A stretch of 64,000 nucleotides of DNA, from positions 2,155,501-2,219,500 of the forward strand of contig CP011265.1 in NCBI GenBank assembly GCA_000972765.1. Reading direction: 5' to 3'. The first letter of the stretch is position 1. The number at the start of each line of letters is the position of its first letter. Shown in pieces: positions 9,221 to 18,972 of this stretch. This DNA comes from Verrucomicrobia bacterium IMCC26134. Lineage in GTDB: Bacteria; Verrucomicrobiota; Verrucomicrobiia; Opitutales; Opitutaceae. The notes under the pieces were generated by a model. It worked only from the letters and a program-made list of their open reading frames with translations. It did not search any database and had not been told where the DNA came from. The position numbers and the translations under genes were made by a program.

Positions 9221-10219
9221 TTAGCGTGCATTCGCAACTTCACGGTAAACTTGTGCATAGCGTTCGGCGATGACCTCAGGCGTATAGCGTGCAGCATTCA
9301 CTAATCCTCGTGCAATCAGTTCCTGCCGATACGGTAAATTCTCAACCACCTTCTTGAACCCTTCGTGCATGGCCGCGACATCATACGGATCCACCAGACA
9401 GGCGGCGTCCCCGGCCACTTCTGGCAAAGAGGAGATCGAGCTCGTCACCACAGCTCGTCCGGTCGCCTGAGCCTCGAGCACCGGCATCCCAAAACCCTCC
9501 AGGGTTGAACAGAAGGCCAATACATCACACCGCCGGTAAACCTCTTCAACCTCTGCGTTTGATATATAGCCGAGCTCACGGATCGGCACTTTATGCAGGG
9601 CGAAAAGATCACGCTGCTCCTGAGTCAAGATGCCCACCACTTCGACCTTTACCGACAGGCCCGCCAAAGCAGCGGTCATACGCTCGACGTTTTTATTCGG
9701 CTTCGTTCCGATCATCATCACCCGCACAAAGCCTGTTTGGGGCTCAAGCGGGGTGTAAACAAATTCCTTCGAAACACAATTAGGGATCACCCGGATGTCC
9801 ACCGCCCGGCCCCCTGCAAGCGTGATTAACTCCCGCTTAGTCGCCTCAGAGATGGTCGTGACAATCCGCACGTGACGTAAGGGCCAAGTGAACCAAAGAA
9901 ACTTGAGTAATGCACGTCTGATTCCTTTGAGTCGGTGTAAATTACCACAATCATGAATGGTGAGAATAGTGTCTTTTGCAGGCAAACCGAGCACTAGAAA
10001 ATGCAAGTCACCCGTCACGTGGTTCACGCGAGCTCGCCTTAATCGTGCTTCAAGAATATTGTATAATCGAGCAAACACCCCCTTGCTATCAAAACGCGAA
10101 TTGCAGAGCCGGAAAGCAATATCAGCAGGCATGGCGCTTCGCACGTCGTCGAAAAGTCGTTCCATACTGAAAGCGACCGGAACCCGCCTGCGCTCAAAAT
10201 GCGTTACAGTTAACCGCAT
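9221..10219 (-). CDS. Glycosyltransferase family 4
   Basis: A 332-residue GT4 protein. It has DTILTIHDCGNLHRLKG and the central helix TTISEATKRELI. The donor-site segment VMMIGTKPNKNVERM is followed by LAFCSTLEGFGMPVLEAQA (E-x7-E motif). This pattern resembles mannosyl- or galactosyltransferases of O-antigen loci. It is co-directional with, and 44 bases from, the wzy gene. Start is an ATG giving MRLTVTHFERRRVPVA. Confidence 0.85.
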   Translation of the reverse strand: MRLTVTHFERRRVPVAFSMERLFDDVRSAMPADIAFRLCNSRFDSKGVFARLYNILEARLRRARVNHVTGDLHFLVLGLPAKDTILTIHDCGNLHRLKGIRRALLKFLWFTWPLRHVRIVTTISEATKRELITLAGGRAVDIRVIPNCVSKEFVYTPLEPQTGFVRVMMIGTKPNKNVERMTAALAGLSVKVEVVGILTQEQRDLFALHKVPIRELGYISNAEVEEVYRRCDVLAFCSTLEGFGMPVLEAQATGRAVVTSSISSLPEVAGDAACLVDPYDVAAMHEGFKKVVENLPYRQELIARGLVNAARYTPEVIAERYAQVYREVANAR

Positions 10220-10263
10220 GTAAAAATTAGCCTGAAATGTTTATGATAGGGGCCCACCGTTCA

Positions 10264-11790
10264 CTAGCTCTTTTTCAGATAGGTTGAGGCACCGCAAACT
10301 CGCGTTACATGCCCAGTATTCTTGAGCAACCAATACCCTGCATACAATAAAACAAGATGCTTAGGTATTTCATAAAAAAAGATCCACCAAGTTGTCAGCA
10401 CAGTTGAAAAGGGCCTCGCCTGAAAAAATGAAAACGTGAAAAGAAGTAATAAAATTCCGAGCAATGCATTTTTTTCAAAATAAATACGGTAACACCACCC
10501 GCAAAATCGCCCGTAAACCCAAAAAGCAGCCGCAACCCCGAAGGGAATTGCAAACCACCCAAAGCGGCGATAAAGATCTGCTGGCAAGGTGATGGCCTTT
10601 CCCGTGCGGGTAAAAACACCTCCTGTGTAGTCGATCAGAATGCTATTCGCATCATAAAGAATAGGGCGGTCACGATAAAGAAAATACGGAACCCATGTAT
10701 ACAATACGCCAGAGAAGTTCTCGGCACCGGCATGAGGAATAGGAGACGGCGTCATTTCATAAACCGTCGCATCCATGACACCAACGAGTGCCCGCCCCAA
10801 AAGGAGCGTATTTGCGCCCTCCTCACCGGTCGAGGATGCTTCGCTTGAACGTGACTTTGCTTCTGTAATTGCCGACAATCTATTCTTCAAATCAAGGGTT
10901 CGACTCGCTTTATAACCCTCAGTATTTCTAAAATGATCCATGAAAATCACCAATGGAAAGATTGCGATCGAGACCACAATAGCACTGATATCAATTTTCA
11001 TAGAGCGTAATACCCGAAAGAAAAAAAGTCCTACCATTATAAATAAGATGGGGAAAAACACATTGCCACGTGCACCCGCGGCAAACGCCAGGACCATGTA
11101 ATACGCCATAAGACCGGCCAAAATCCACTTGCCGAAAACCTGAGTCCGGGAAAAGACTAGCGGCAGTAAGAAGAAACCGAGTGTGCTTAGTCGCGGGAAA
11201 AGATTAAAATAAGTCGCGATGCCAAAGTATTCATCTTTGGCGACCATACTGAAATCACCTCTATCCTCAGCCCCCGTTGCAGCAAATACAGTCAACTGAA
11301 TAACCCGCCATGAAAACATGATCCAACCGACTGTAACCAGCGGTCGTATAACCTCGTTCTCAAACTGTGGATTCTTATCCGGAAAAATCATTTTACGCAC
11401 CGGACCATGACCCAATCGAAAAGCACCATACATGATAGGAAACATGAGCAGATAGACAATTTGCATCTTGAGCGTGCCCGGATCCACTTCACCCTTGGCT
11501 TGTAAGGCAATCAACGATGCACCTACGCCCAAACCCATTGCCTCCCAAGCAATCACGACACTAAATGGGGGGAGTAATATCCGATCCAAAGTGCCACGTT
11601 CCAATGAAAACGAAAAAATCGCAGTCCATATAATCATGAGACTTAATGCATAATGAATAGAAAAGGCCGCGAGGGGTAGTGCCAGCACTATGGCAAATCC
11701 CAGTGAAATCCATGGATTCAGAACCAGTGATGCTACCAATGGTAAATGTTGTTTAAATCTAGTAGGAAATGTATCCAGATTGCTTTTCAT
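10264..11790 (-). CDS. wzy: Oligosaccharide repeat-unit polymerase (Wzy-like)
   Basis: A 508-residue polytopic membrane protein with ten or more hydrophobic segments spread along its length. There is a large loop in the middle-to-C-terminal part (about residues 275-370) that contains charged sequence such as SSEASSTGEEGANTLLLG and the Tyr/Arg-rich WVPYFLYRDRP. This topology and the position beside the flippase gene fit Wzy polymerases, which join lipid-linked repeat units in the periplasm. Wzy proteins share little sequence, so the call rests on topology and context. It is AT-rich relative to the flanks. Confidence 0.75.
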   Translation of the reverse strand: MKSNLDTFPTRFKQHLPLVASLVLNPWISLGFAIVLALPLAAFSIHYALSLMIIWTAIFSFSLERGTLDRILLPPFSVVIAWEAMGLGVGASLIALQAKGEVDPGTLKMQIVYLLMFPIMYGAFRLGHGPVRKMIFPDKNPQFENEVIRPLVTVGWIMFSWRVIQLTVFAATGAEDRGDFSMVAKDEYFGIATYFNLFPRLSTLGFFLLPLVFSRTQVFGKWILAGLMAYYMVLAFAAGARGNVFFPILFIMVGLFFFRVLRSMKIDISAIVVSIAIFPLVIFMDHFRNTEGYKASRTLDLKNRLSAITEAKSRSSEASSTGEEGANTLLLGRALVGVMDATVYEMTPSPIPHAGAENFSGVLYTWVPYFLYRDRPILYDANSILIDYTGGVFTRTGKAITLPADLYRRFGWFAIPFGVAAAFWVYGRFCGWCYRIYFEKNALLGILLLLFTFSFFQARPFSTVLTTWWIFFYEIPKHLVLLYAGYWLLKNTGHVTRVCGASTYLKKS

Positions 11791-11836
11791 GTATTTTGTA
11801 AGAGATTTAACTCACTTGTTATCTAAAGTAAAGAAC

Positions 11837-13363
11837 TTAGCTTCTTGCTATATGGCGAGGACCCAAAAGCGCTAAAAGCTTGTTTTTAATCTCCGGCGCC
11901 AGCGCCGTCCATTGCATAATTGCAATCACGAGACAGCCAATCAACGAAGAAATAAATAACGGGTTAATAATATTTTCAAAAAACGCGAACGAGCCCAGGC
12001 CCAAACTACAAGCGAGCGCGGAGAAACCGGCGCTAATGATATCTTTTTTGGGTAAATCACCTTCCATCTCATTAAATTCAATCCGCGTAAAATAATAGGG
12101 AATAAGGATGGAACATACAAGCTCGGCGACTGCCAGACTTGAAGCGATACCCGCCAGACCGAAACGTGAAAGCAATAGCAGCGAAAGAACGAGTGCAATC
12201 GTTCCGCGTAAGAACGAGATGATAAACTGGACCCGTAATCTATTGAGCGACTGAAGCAATACCGAAAAAGGTGCCCCCGCTGTTCTGAATATGACGCCGA
12301 TCACAAGCCACACAAATATGGATCGGTCAAAAGCGAGTTTACCTTGGGTCCATGCCTTGTAAACTGGTTCGATAAAAAACAATCCTGCAAGCAAACCAAA
12401 ATTAATAAAAAGCCCGGTGGTAAACCAAAAGAGCTGAAATGTCGCGGTTAACTTCCTCCATTCTTTACCGACATGAAATCGAACTAAATCAGGAGTGATG
12501 GGATTTAGCAAAAACATAGTGCTTTGCATAGCTGTGTTTGCCACTGTCCTTAAAGTGGCAAAGATAGGTAAAACGGCCACCCCTAGAAACCCGGTTATTA
12601 ATAAATTTACCCCCTGCAAAGTAAACCCATCCAATAAACTGGTGAAGGTGAGCACAATTGATTTCGAAAAATTCCTGAATCCAACACGTAGGTTTCCGCA
12701 GTTCCACCACGGCCAGAACTGCGGCATGATACGAGCTATATCCCAAAAAAGCACTAGATTTAATAAAATGGTGCCGCCCCCGTAATAACAGGCAGTCGAA
12801 ATCAACCCACAGTTAGAATATGCACATAAGGCCAAGATGATAAACTGAGACAAGCGCATGGCGATATTCCACCAAGTTGACCTGACATAATAACCACAGG
12901 GCGTAAATAACCGGACAATAATCGAACCTATCGAACCAACACTAATCCAAGACCAAGTGTAGATTACCAAAGCGGGTCCGAATTGATCGTGATAAGCCTT
13001 TGGGAAGTCAAATGCGCGATCTAAAAGACCTGACATTGCCAAAAATAAAACGACAATTGCCTGAATACTTCCCAGAAATACTGCTACCCTAACGCCCCCG
13101 CCCAAGACTGCTTTGAAAGCCGTCATGTCGGATACATATAGTTTATTGAACAGATTTCCTATATAATTTTGATGTCCGCCATCAAGTGCAGTCAGTAAGG
13201 TTGAAATTGATAATAGAGCCAACCAAGCGCCATACTGATCCGGTGACCAGTATTTCAACAGCACTGTCACCTGCAGCATATTTGTGCCCATTGTGAGCAA
13301 AAAGGACAGACCTCCGATTCCACCCCCTTTCAAAGCTCGCGACCATATGCTTTCCTTATTCAT
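11837..13363 (-). CDS. wzx: Oligosaccharide flippase Wzx (MATE/MOP superfamily)
   Basis: A 508-residue membrane protein with about a dozen hydrophobic helices and no large soluble domain. The N-terminus GGIGGLSFLLTMGTNMLQV and the following YWSPDQYGAWLALLSI are typical of RfbX/Wzx flippases. These move undecaprenyl-PP-linked repeat units from the cytoplasmic to the periplasmic face. It is adjacent to wzy, as in Wzx/Wzy-dependent loci, and shows the low GC typical of such genes. Confidence 0.82.
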   Translation of the reverse strand: MNKESIWSRALKGGGIGGLSFLLTMGTNMLQVTVLLKYWSPDQYGAWLALLSISTLLTALDGGHQNYIGNLFNKLYVSDMTAFKAVLGGGVRVAVFLGSIQAIVVLFLAMSGLLDRAFDFPKAYHDQFGPALVIYTWSWISVGSIGSIIVRLFTPCGYYVRSTWWNIAMRLSQFIILALCAYSNCGLISTACYYGGGTILLNLVLFWDIARIMPQFWPWWNCGNLRVGFRNFSKSIVLTFTSLLDGFTLQGVNLLITGFLGVAVLPIFATLRTVANTAMQSTMFLLNPITPDLVRFHVGKEWRKLTATFQLFWFTTGLFINFGLLAGLFFIEPVYKAWTQGKLAFDRSIFVWLVIGVIFRTAGAPFSVLLQSLNRLRVQFIISFLRGTIALVLSLLLLSRFGLAGIASSLAVAELVCSILIPYYFTRIEFNEMEGDLPKKDIISAGFSALACSLGLGSFAFFENIINPLFISSLIGCLVIAIMQWTALAPEIKNKLLALLGPRHIARS

Positions 13364-13389
13364 TATTATTTCTGACTAACAGATTTCTG

Positions 13390-14247
13390 TTATACCGTTT
13401 TTCGCCCCTGCATATAGATATCCCGCCCATCCAGTTTCGCGTCAATTGGTTCAAATATAATTTGATTAGCTAGACACGCTTCAATTTCCGGTCTATAAGT
13501 CAGATAGACTGCATCATAATCAGGTTGAAACACTTTGTGAAAACATACTGGGTTTACATTAATATAAAACTTATATCCCTGTCCGATAGCATTTCTACAT
13601 ATATAAGCCATGGCTGGAATACGGAATTTCCTATCATAGCCAGTGACTAAAGCGTCCCATATACGACCTTGCTGAAGCTTGTCCCTTCCGGATCCATCCG
13701 AGAAGCCCGCAACTTGTGAGGTCATCTTATCCTTTTCCAGAAAATTCGGAAACCGTAGTGCGAGTATTCCACCAGGTGCGAGAACACGAAGACACTCCTT
13801 TAAAAAAAGTTCGGGGAACACCACATGTTCGAGAACATAGACTGAAAACACAAAATCAAAAGCGCCATCTGGAAAGGGTAACTTATTAGGTGTAGTCAAA
13901 GGAACAAATTTTGCTTTGGGATATTTACTCGTATTATTTTCAAGTAGAGCCGTCGAAAAATCACATCCGGTGTAGTTTTCTTCGACTTCATTTTCATAGC
14001 GGAGTATATTAGCCGCTCCACATCCCACTTCTAACGCATGATGAGCCCCCCTCAACAATTCTCTTATGCGTAAATACGGGACATCAGCTTCCCAAGCACT
14101 GTGCGTAAAATCTATCGCTGAATAATAATCTGTATTCGTTGAATAATAATTAGCCATTTTGGCTTCAAATTCTTCAAGTTCCTTTATGTTATTATTTTCA
14201 ACGGAAGAAATCCAACGTATATCGCGCGAATATGGAAGTGAGTGCAT
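13390..14247 (-). CDS. Class I SAM-dependent methyltransferase
   Basis: A 285-residue protein with the SAM motif ALEVGCGAANILRYE (motif I), GCDFSTALLENN (motif II), FDFVFSVYVLEHVVFP (motif IV region) and LAPGGILALRFPN (motif VI). This is the Methyltransf_11/UbiG-like fold. Substrate unknown; a sugar or lipid-linked intermediate is likely from the context between wzx and a GT2 gene. Low GC matches its neighbours. Confidence 0.8.
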   Translation of the reverse strand: MHSLPYSRDIRWISSVENNNIKELEEFEAKMANYYSTNTDYYSAIDFTHSAWEADVPYLRIRELLRGAHHALEVGCGAANILRYENEVEENYTGCDFSTALLENNTSKYPKAKFVPLTTPNKLPFPDGAFDFVFSVYVLEHVVFPELFLKECLRVLAPGGILALRFPNFLEKDKMTSQVAGFSDGSGRDKLQQGRIWDALVTGYDRKFRIPAMAYICRNAIGQGYKFYINVNPVCFHKVFQPDYDAVYLTYRPEIEACLANQIIFEPIDAKLDGRDIYMQGRKTV

Positions 14248-14279
14248 AATTATATTTTACAAGACATACTAAATACTTT

Positions 14280-15278
14280 TTATATTTTTAGCAACTTTCG
14301 ATAAAAAGCTCCGACCTTCGAAATATGGCTATAGATTTTTATTAAACTATAGATAATGAATCGAGTAAATAGGTCTGGGTTGCTAATGGAAAATTGAGGC
14401 AGTCCTGATACCCCTTCCTGCAAGAAGTGCTGTCGAGCCTCTTCCCAAGCCTCCCACCAAATTGGATCAAACTTAAACTGCTTGACCCCATGTTCCGCGA
14501 ATAAACGCAATACCCTAAGATGGAATGCATTAAAACGCGAACTGGTGAATCCTAAGATATCCACCCCTGCTTCCAAGTAACCCGCGGTCCACTCAAGTGG
14601 AACCGCCACGCACGAATCTGAACCGAAGCGGGTAAAGAACTCGGGGGCGTAATAGCAAGTTCTAACGCGATGGCTTTTGGTTTTTCGTATATTTTCGATC
14701 ATACAATATACAACTTGTCGGGCGCAATACTCTTGCCAACGAACCCGGGCAAAATGCATAAGAATTATGGATGATGAGTAATAATGAGGGTTCGCGGGAT
14801 TCCCTGGTGTTCGCCTGCTGTGTATGAGACATCCCTCCATGGGACTTCCATCATCGATAAAACCATAAGGGAAGGTGCCAACTGTGCGAACACACCTGTT
14901 GGGTAAACTCAATATTTCGGGCTTTTCAAAGCAAATGTGTGTTCCAGCGGACAACTTCTTTAAATTTGTCCAAACTCGCTCGTCGAGCGACGGATATGTC
15001 GGGATTTCATCCGCATCAAATGCGACTAAAAGATTTCCCTCACCAAATAGTCGTCGAGCACCTTCTACCAATAATTTTGAACGTGAGGATTCATCATACT
15101 GGGTGGACGGATTAGAAAGAACCGTCACCTTGGGGTATCGAGAGCATATTTCGAGACTTTTATCCGTGGATTGTTGATCCAAGATCAAAATATGATCAGC
15201 AAAGCGCGAGCACGCCCATAAGAAACGGTCTAACACCCACTCTTCATCTTTAACTGGAGTTATCACTACTATTTTCAT
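14280..15278 (-). CDS. Glycosyltransferase family 2-like protein
   Basis: A 332-residue protein starting MKIVVITPVKDEEWVLDRFL. LILDQQSTDKSLEIC is the first acidic nucleotide-binding segment and LLVAFDADEIPTY carries the DxD-type metal motif, so the GT-A fold is likely. The C-terminal half (LHRVLRL and later) has no recognised signature and the protein may be a distant GT2. It sits 113 bases from the next gene upstream. Confidence 0.72.
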   Translation of the reverse strand: MKIVVITPVKDEEWVLDRFLWACSRFADHILILDQQSTDKSLEICSRYPKVTVLSNPSTQYDESSRSKLLVEGARRLFGEGNLLVAFDADEIPTYPSLDERVWTNLKKLSAGTHICFEKPEILSLPNRCVRTVGTFPYGFIDDGSPMEGCLIHSRRTPGNPANPHYYSSSIILMHFARVRWQEYCARQVVYCMIENIRKTKSHRVRTCYYAPEFFTRFGSDSCVAVPLEWTAGYLEAGVDILGFTSSRFNAFHLRVLRLFAEHGVKQFKFDPIWWEAWEEARQHFLQEGVSGLPQFSISNPDLFTRFIIYSLIKIYSHISKVGAFYRKLLKI

Positions 15279-15382
15279 ATTATATTATGTGAATGCAATC
15301 GGCAGCGCATTAGGATTAAGGCAACGGTTCTTATACTTAGTTACACCCGAAAACACTGGCAGTGCCTCAACAAGCCCCCCCG

Positions 15383-15392
15383 CCCCCCCCCC
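15383..15392. repeat. Homopolymer C10 tract (G-run on the coding strand)
   Basis: Ten Cs at 15383-15392, preceded by a G and another seven Cs at 15375-15381. On the minus strand it reads as a G-run starting with the G of the GT2 stop codon TAG (15392-15394). Slippage here would not change the protein, since the stop codon precedes the run, but it may change spacing of the downstream gene. Confidence 0.9.
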
Positions 15393-16306
15393 TAAAGCTT
15401 GGTCGAAGGTTTAAACGGTCTTAGAATAAATTTAAGCGTAGCGTTTGACACTACATATAGGGCTTGTGCGAGCCAGAACAGCGAGCGATAAATCAGTATT
15501 AATGCACCTTGGACTAGAGACGGAGCTGATACCAAGGTGGAATGAAGAAGCCCAGGTAAGTAGCTTACCTTCACTGGATCGCCAAAGGAATCCTGATAGA
15601 ATTCTTTGATCGTCATTGTGCGACAGGACTTGTTTCTGGTTAGCGGACCATGCACGTGGTCTGCCATTGCATCATGTGTAATTAAAAAGCTTGCCCCGGC
15701 TTTCCTAATTGCCGCCGATAACAATACATCATAACGATTGTGTGGATGGAGCTTAAGATTGATGCGTGATATCTTTTTTAATAATGCACAGGGATACAAG
15801 GTTGCGGTGGTTGAAACCGCATCCACGCTGACAAACTTTTGATCTTTTGTTTGATTCCAATCAGGAAGCCAAGATACTCCAATGAGGCCCTTGGTCCCCT
15901 TCCACATAAATCCCGCGGTGCTAAATTGCCCTGTATCCTCTTCGTCATAGCCTGCCCCCACCACGGTTAACGAATTTGCTGCGCTCACCATGATATCGAT
16001 CGCACCAGGGCGTAAAAACATATCGTTATTAAGCGTCATCACATAATCAAATTGATCATTTTTTAAGCTGTGGTCGATGCCTAGTTGAGTCGCTCCCCCA
16101 AACCACAGACTTCCATTGCCCACTATTATAATCACTTCAGGATAGTGCTCGATTAAATAGTTACCGGTTCCATCCGTAGATCCATCATCCACTACTATTG
16201 GTCTAATCGTGTGTAAAACAGAACTTAAACGCAATGCATCTAGGCACCGTTTCGTAAATTCCAGTCTGTTATGGACCGCGATGACTACAGCTATGTTTTT
16301 TTTCAT
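15392..16306 (-). CDS. Glycosyltransferase family 2 (rhamnosyltransferase-like)
   Basis: From the ATG at 16306 (MKKNIAVVIAVHNRLEFTKRC) the protein has 304 residues. A TTG at 16333 would add nine residues but is unlikely. IVVDDGSTDGTGNYL and VMTLNNDMFLRPGAID carry the nucleotide-binding and metal-binding acidic residues (NND in place of the more usual DxD), as in GT2 rhamnosyl- or galactofuranosyltransferases. A hydrophobic C-terminal segment (LILIYRSLFWLAQALYVV) suggests membrane association. Confidence 0.8.
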   Translation of the reverse strand: MKKNIAVVIAVHNRLEFTKRCLDALRLSSVLHTIRPIVVDDGSTDGTGNYLIEHYPEVIIIVGNGSLWFGGATQLGIDHSLKNDQFDYVMTLNNDMFLRPGAIDIMVSAANSLTVVGAGYDEEDTGQFSTAGFMWKGTKGLIGVSWLPDWNQTKDQKFVSVDAVSTTATLYPCALLKKISRINLKLHPHNRYDVLLSAAIRKAGASFLITHDAMADHVHGPLTRNKSCRTMTIKEFYQDSFGDPVKVSYLPGLLHSTLVSAPSLVQGALILIYRSLFWLAQALYVVSNATLKFILRPFKPSTKL

Positions 16307-16662
16307 TGTAGTGCTTTTTACTTTTGAGACCAAGGAACTATGAATTCGCCTGAAAATTAACCTGATTTATCGATATAGCAGTCTTTACCGACTAAAAATC
16401 GAAAGGACTCAAGGACGCAATTACGTAAAATTCATTGAAGCAATTTACAGATAGCTTTTAAATATCTTATAAAGAGACCGTTAGGATTGCTGCTATCATG
16501 AATAAAAACATCAATCGAATATCAGCGTCCAGGGGTCACGCTTTGCCTATGAACTAGAGCCTAAAGCTATAGGATAATGGGCAATAATCTATGCGTATCT
16601 GTGACTCGCTGAGTCGTTTCGTTAAAGTCTGAAATTTACTGGCACTTGATATTAATACAACT
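16307..16662. other. AT-rich intergenic gap within the polysaccharide locus
   Basis: About 350 bases between two minus-strand genes. No frame here looks like a gene and no clear promoter or terminator was found. It separates two parts of the locus, so the genes 15392-16306 and onwards may have their own promoter here. Confidence 0.5.
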
Positions 16663-17715
16663 TTACGCGAAAACAAGAGGATGCTGCGATACCCCACCGG
16701 AATTAACTTTTAGAATATCCTGAATAATCGCATCGTTGGAGAGTTGCCAGGCCTCAACACGTCGACGACCATTGACCACTATTCGTCTTTGTAATGTTTC
16801 GTCTCCAATCAGGCGAAAGCATTGCGTCGCACATTCATCAACATTCTCCCAGAAAACCGCTTCCTCATTTTCTTTATACATGTAGCTATGCTCGCGGGTG
16901 CGTTCGGCACAAAACACTGGACCAGCAATATAGGGAACTTCCGCTGACCGTGTCGTATGCAGATCGCGGTTTCCCTTGGAGAGTAGTCCCAGCGCAACTT
17001 TGCTGCACTGCGTAGCGGCAACAAAATCGCGACCATAAATGCCATAGCCTCGCCACACTTTTTGAATAACCGGCCATTCGGGCGCTTTCTGCCACCAATC
17101 GCCCCATATCGATAATGGCACCCCCTGCTTAATCAAGGAAGCCATGAACGGCCCCCGCTCCGGCATCCACGTGCCAATAAAAGAGACCTTCGAATTCCAC
17201 TTGATCCGATCGCCTTCAGTCAATTCCACTGGACTATGCGCCACAGGGTCAAAGGAGCGATAGACGCGAAGCACCCGTCTGGCACCAGCTGCCTTTGCTT
17301 CAGCCACATTTTCTTCCCGAACTACAACCGTGAGATCCTGCAAAGAAACACTCTTACGATACAAATTCCACTTACGCCCATCCCGTGAACTAAACGGATC
17401 ATCCACGTTATAGTTGATTATTCTCAGACCAGAACGGCGCAGCAGGTGGTAAACGGCAGGACCGAGTTCAGATCCGGCATCTATCCAAGCGAGATCGAAC
17501 GTCTGCCGAGTGAGCGCCTTTTTGACCACCTGATTGATCAAGGGCGCAAAAATCCCATAGCCCAAGCGAACGGAAAGCCCGCCAACGATCCGCCAGTGTG
17601 GTAAGGTTGCACGCGGATTAATATGTGTAATCTCATGCCCCAGACGCCTTAAAGCGTTAGCTCGGTGCGTGCTGGTGCTATGCTGAAAGGCATCGCCAAT
17701 GTAGAGTATTTTCAT
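16663..17715 (-). CDS. CgeB-like glycosyltransferase
   Basis: A 350-residue protein. MKILYIGDAFQHSTSTHRA, DLAWIDAGSELGPAVYHLL and IINYNVDDPFSSRDG match the CgeB/DUF3880 family, which are GT-B enzymes related to spore-coat and capsule glycosyltransferases. A donor-site region around VSFIGTWMPERGPFMASL and PYIAGPVFCAERTREH supports this. It overlaps by 4 bases the next upstream gene (17712-18965), indicating translational coupling. Confidence 0.75.
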   Translation of the reverse strand: MKILYIGDAFQHSTSTHRANALRRLGHEITHINPRATLPHWRIVGGLSVRLGYGIFAPLINQVVKKALTRQTFDLAWIDAGSELGPAVYHLLRRSGLRIINYNVDDPFSSRDGRKWNLYRKSVSLQDLTVVVREENVAEAKAAGARRVLRVYRSFDPVAHSPVELTEGDRIKWNSKVSFIGTWMPERGPFMASLIKQGVPLSIWGDWWQKAPEWPVIQKVWRGYGIYGRDFVAATQCSKVALGLLSKGNRDLHTTRSAEVPYIAGPVFCAERTREHSYMYKENEEAVFWENVDECATQCFRLIGDETLQRRIVVNGRRRVEAWQLSNDAIIQDILKVNSGGVSQHPLVFA

Positions 17716-18965
17716 TTCTTTAAATGTGCATTATTTGCAGCGCGTCGAATCGCCATGGTCAGACCTTCAGCGGCAGCTTCTATCGAAACGCTGCGCACCT
17801 TCGCCTCGACGTTAGCCCGTATCCGCAGCCGGTTGGAATCGCTGGTCTCCGCCCACTGGCGCAATGCAAGTGCCAAACCTGCACCATCGTTAGAAGCGAA
17901 TACCCAGCCGGTTTCACCTTCTACAATAAGATCTGAATGGCAGCCGACACCGTCGCTTACCATGCATGGCAATCCGTATTGCATGGCCTCATTGACGACC
18001 AAGCCCCAGGTCTCGCCTGTTCCCTTGCCCGAGGGCAACACCAGACAATCCCCACATGCGTATGCTCGGCCCATCTCGCGCTGATTCAAAAACCCTAAAA
18101 TGTGCGCTCGATTACCTAGGAGATGAGTAAACTGCGCCTCGGCTTCAGCCCGAAGCTCCCCATCGCCGGCTACTATGACATGAATCCTGTTCACAATGTC
18201 TGAGTGTCCGGCTTCGTTTAACGCCGCAAGAGCACGGGCGATCAGGAGCGGATTTTTTTTGGAAATCAATTTCCCTGAAAAAACCAACGCCAGTTCGTTA
18301 GCGCCAATGCCAAGTTCAAGTCTAAGACTAGCCCTGCGTTCTGCCCAAATTTTTACCTGTTCGCCGACAAAAGCCGAATCGACACAGTAAGGAGATACGA
18401 TCAGGCGTGAATCCGTTACACCTAAGCGTGCTAAGTGGCGACGAGCCTCAACGCCAATATAAGCAAATTGATCAATCCGGGCGTAAAATCTGCGCAGCAT
18501 GAAGTCGCGTAACTGTGCTTTCCACCCCTTACGAGCGTGCGCTACATCACTCGCTTCATGCCGCATGACAATCGGAATACCCATACGCCGCAAAGTCCAC
18601 CATGACTCCAGATGAAAACGGGAAAAATACGCCGTCATCACGGCAACATCTGGTTTGAATTTTATTATATGATCACGGATACCACTTGCCGTGGGACTGC
18701 TGAAATTCACCTGCTGTATGCGTGGATCCTTGGATAAAAAAACGCTATTATAACCTTCAAGTAAGGGAGTATCCCAGGCCAGGGAGACCCCAAACTCACG
18801 GTCTTTATAACCGCGAACGCTCATATCCGTTCCGAAGCAGGCAAGTAACTCAAAGCCCGGTTGAGTCGAAAGCAACCGCCAAAGCGGCGCTTGATACTGG
18901 ATCGGATGAGTGGCCAATACGAGCACGCGCACGGGAGGGCATGACATAGGAGTATTTTTTTCCAT
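17712..18965 (-). CDS. Glycosyltransferase family 4
   Basis: From the ATG at 18965 the protein has 417 residues and begins MEKNTPMSCPPVRVLVLA. This start lies 8 bases after the stop codon of the upstream gene; earlier in-frame starts would run far into that gene. N-terminal motif THPIQYQAPLWRLL is typical of GT4. C-terminal part has LALVFSGKLISKKNPLLIA (donor loop) and CLVLPSGKGTGETWGLVVNEAMQY, with the expected E-x7-E placed as GETWGLVVNE. Overlap of 4 bases with the CgeB-like gene. Confidence 0.83.
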   Translation of the reverse strand: MEKNTPMSCPPVRVLVLATHPIQYQAPLWRLLSTQPGFELLACFGTDMSVRGYKDREFGVSLAWDTPLLEGYNSVFLSKDPRIQQVNFSSPTASGIRDHIIKFKPDVAVMTAYFSRFHLESWWTLRRMGIPIVMRHEASDVAHARKGWKAQLRDFMLRRFYARIDQFAYIGVEARRHLARLGVTDSRLIVSPYCVDSAFVGEQVKIWAERRASLRLELGIGANELALVFSGKLISKKNPLLIARALAALNEAGHSDIVNRIHVIVAGDGELRAEAEAQFTHLLGNRAHILGFLNQREMGRAYACGDCLVLPSGKGTGETWGLVVNEAMQYGLPCMVSDGVGCHSDLIVEGETGWVFASNDGAGLALALRQWAETSDSNRLRIRANVEAKVRSVSIEAAAEGLTMAIRRAANNAHLKK

Positions 18966-18972
18966 CGCAGAT

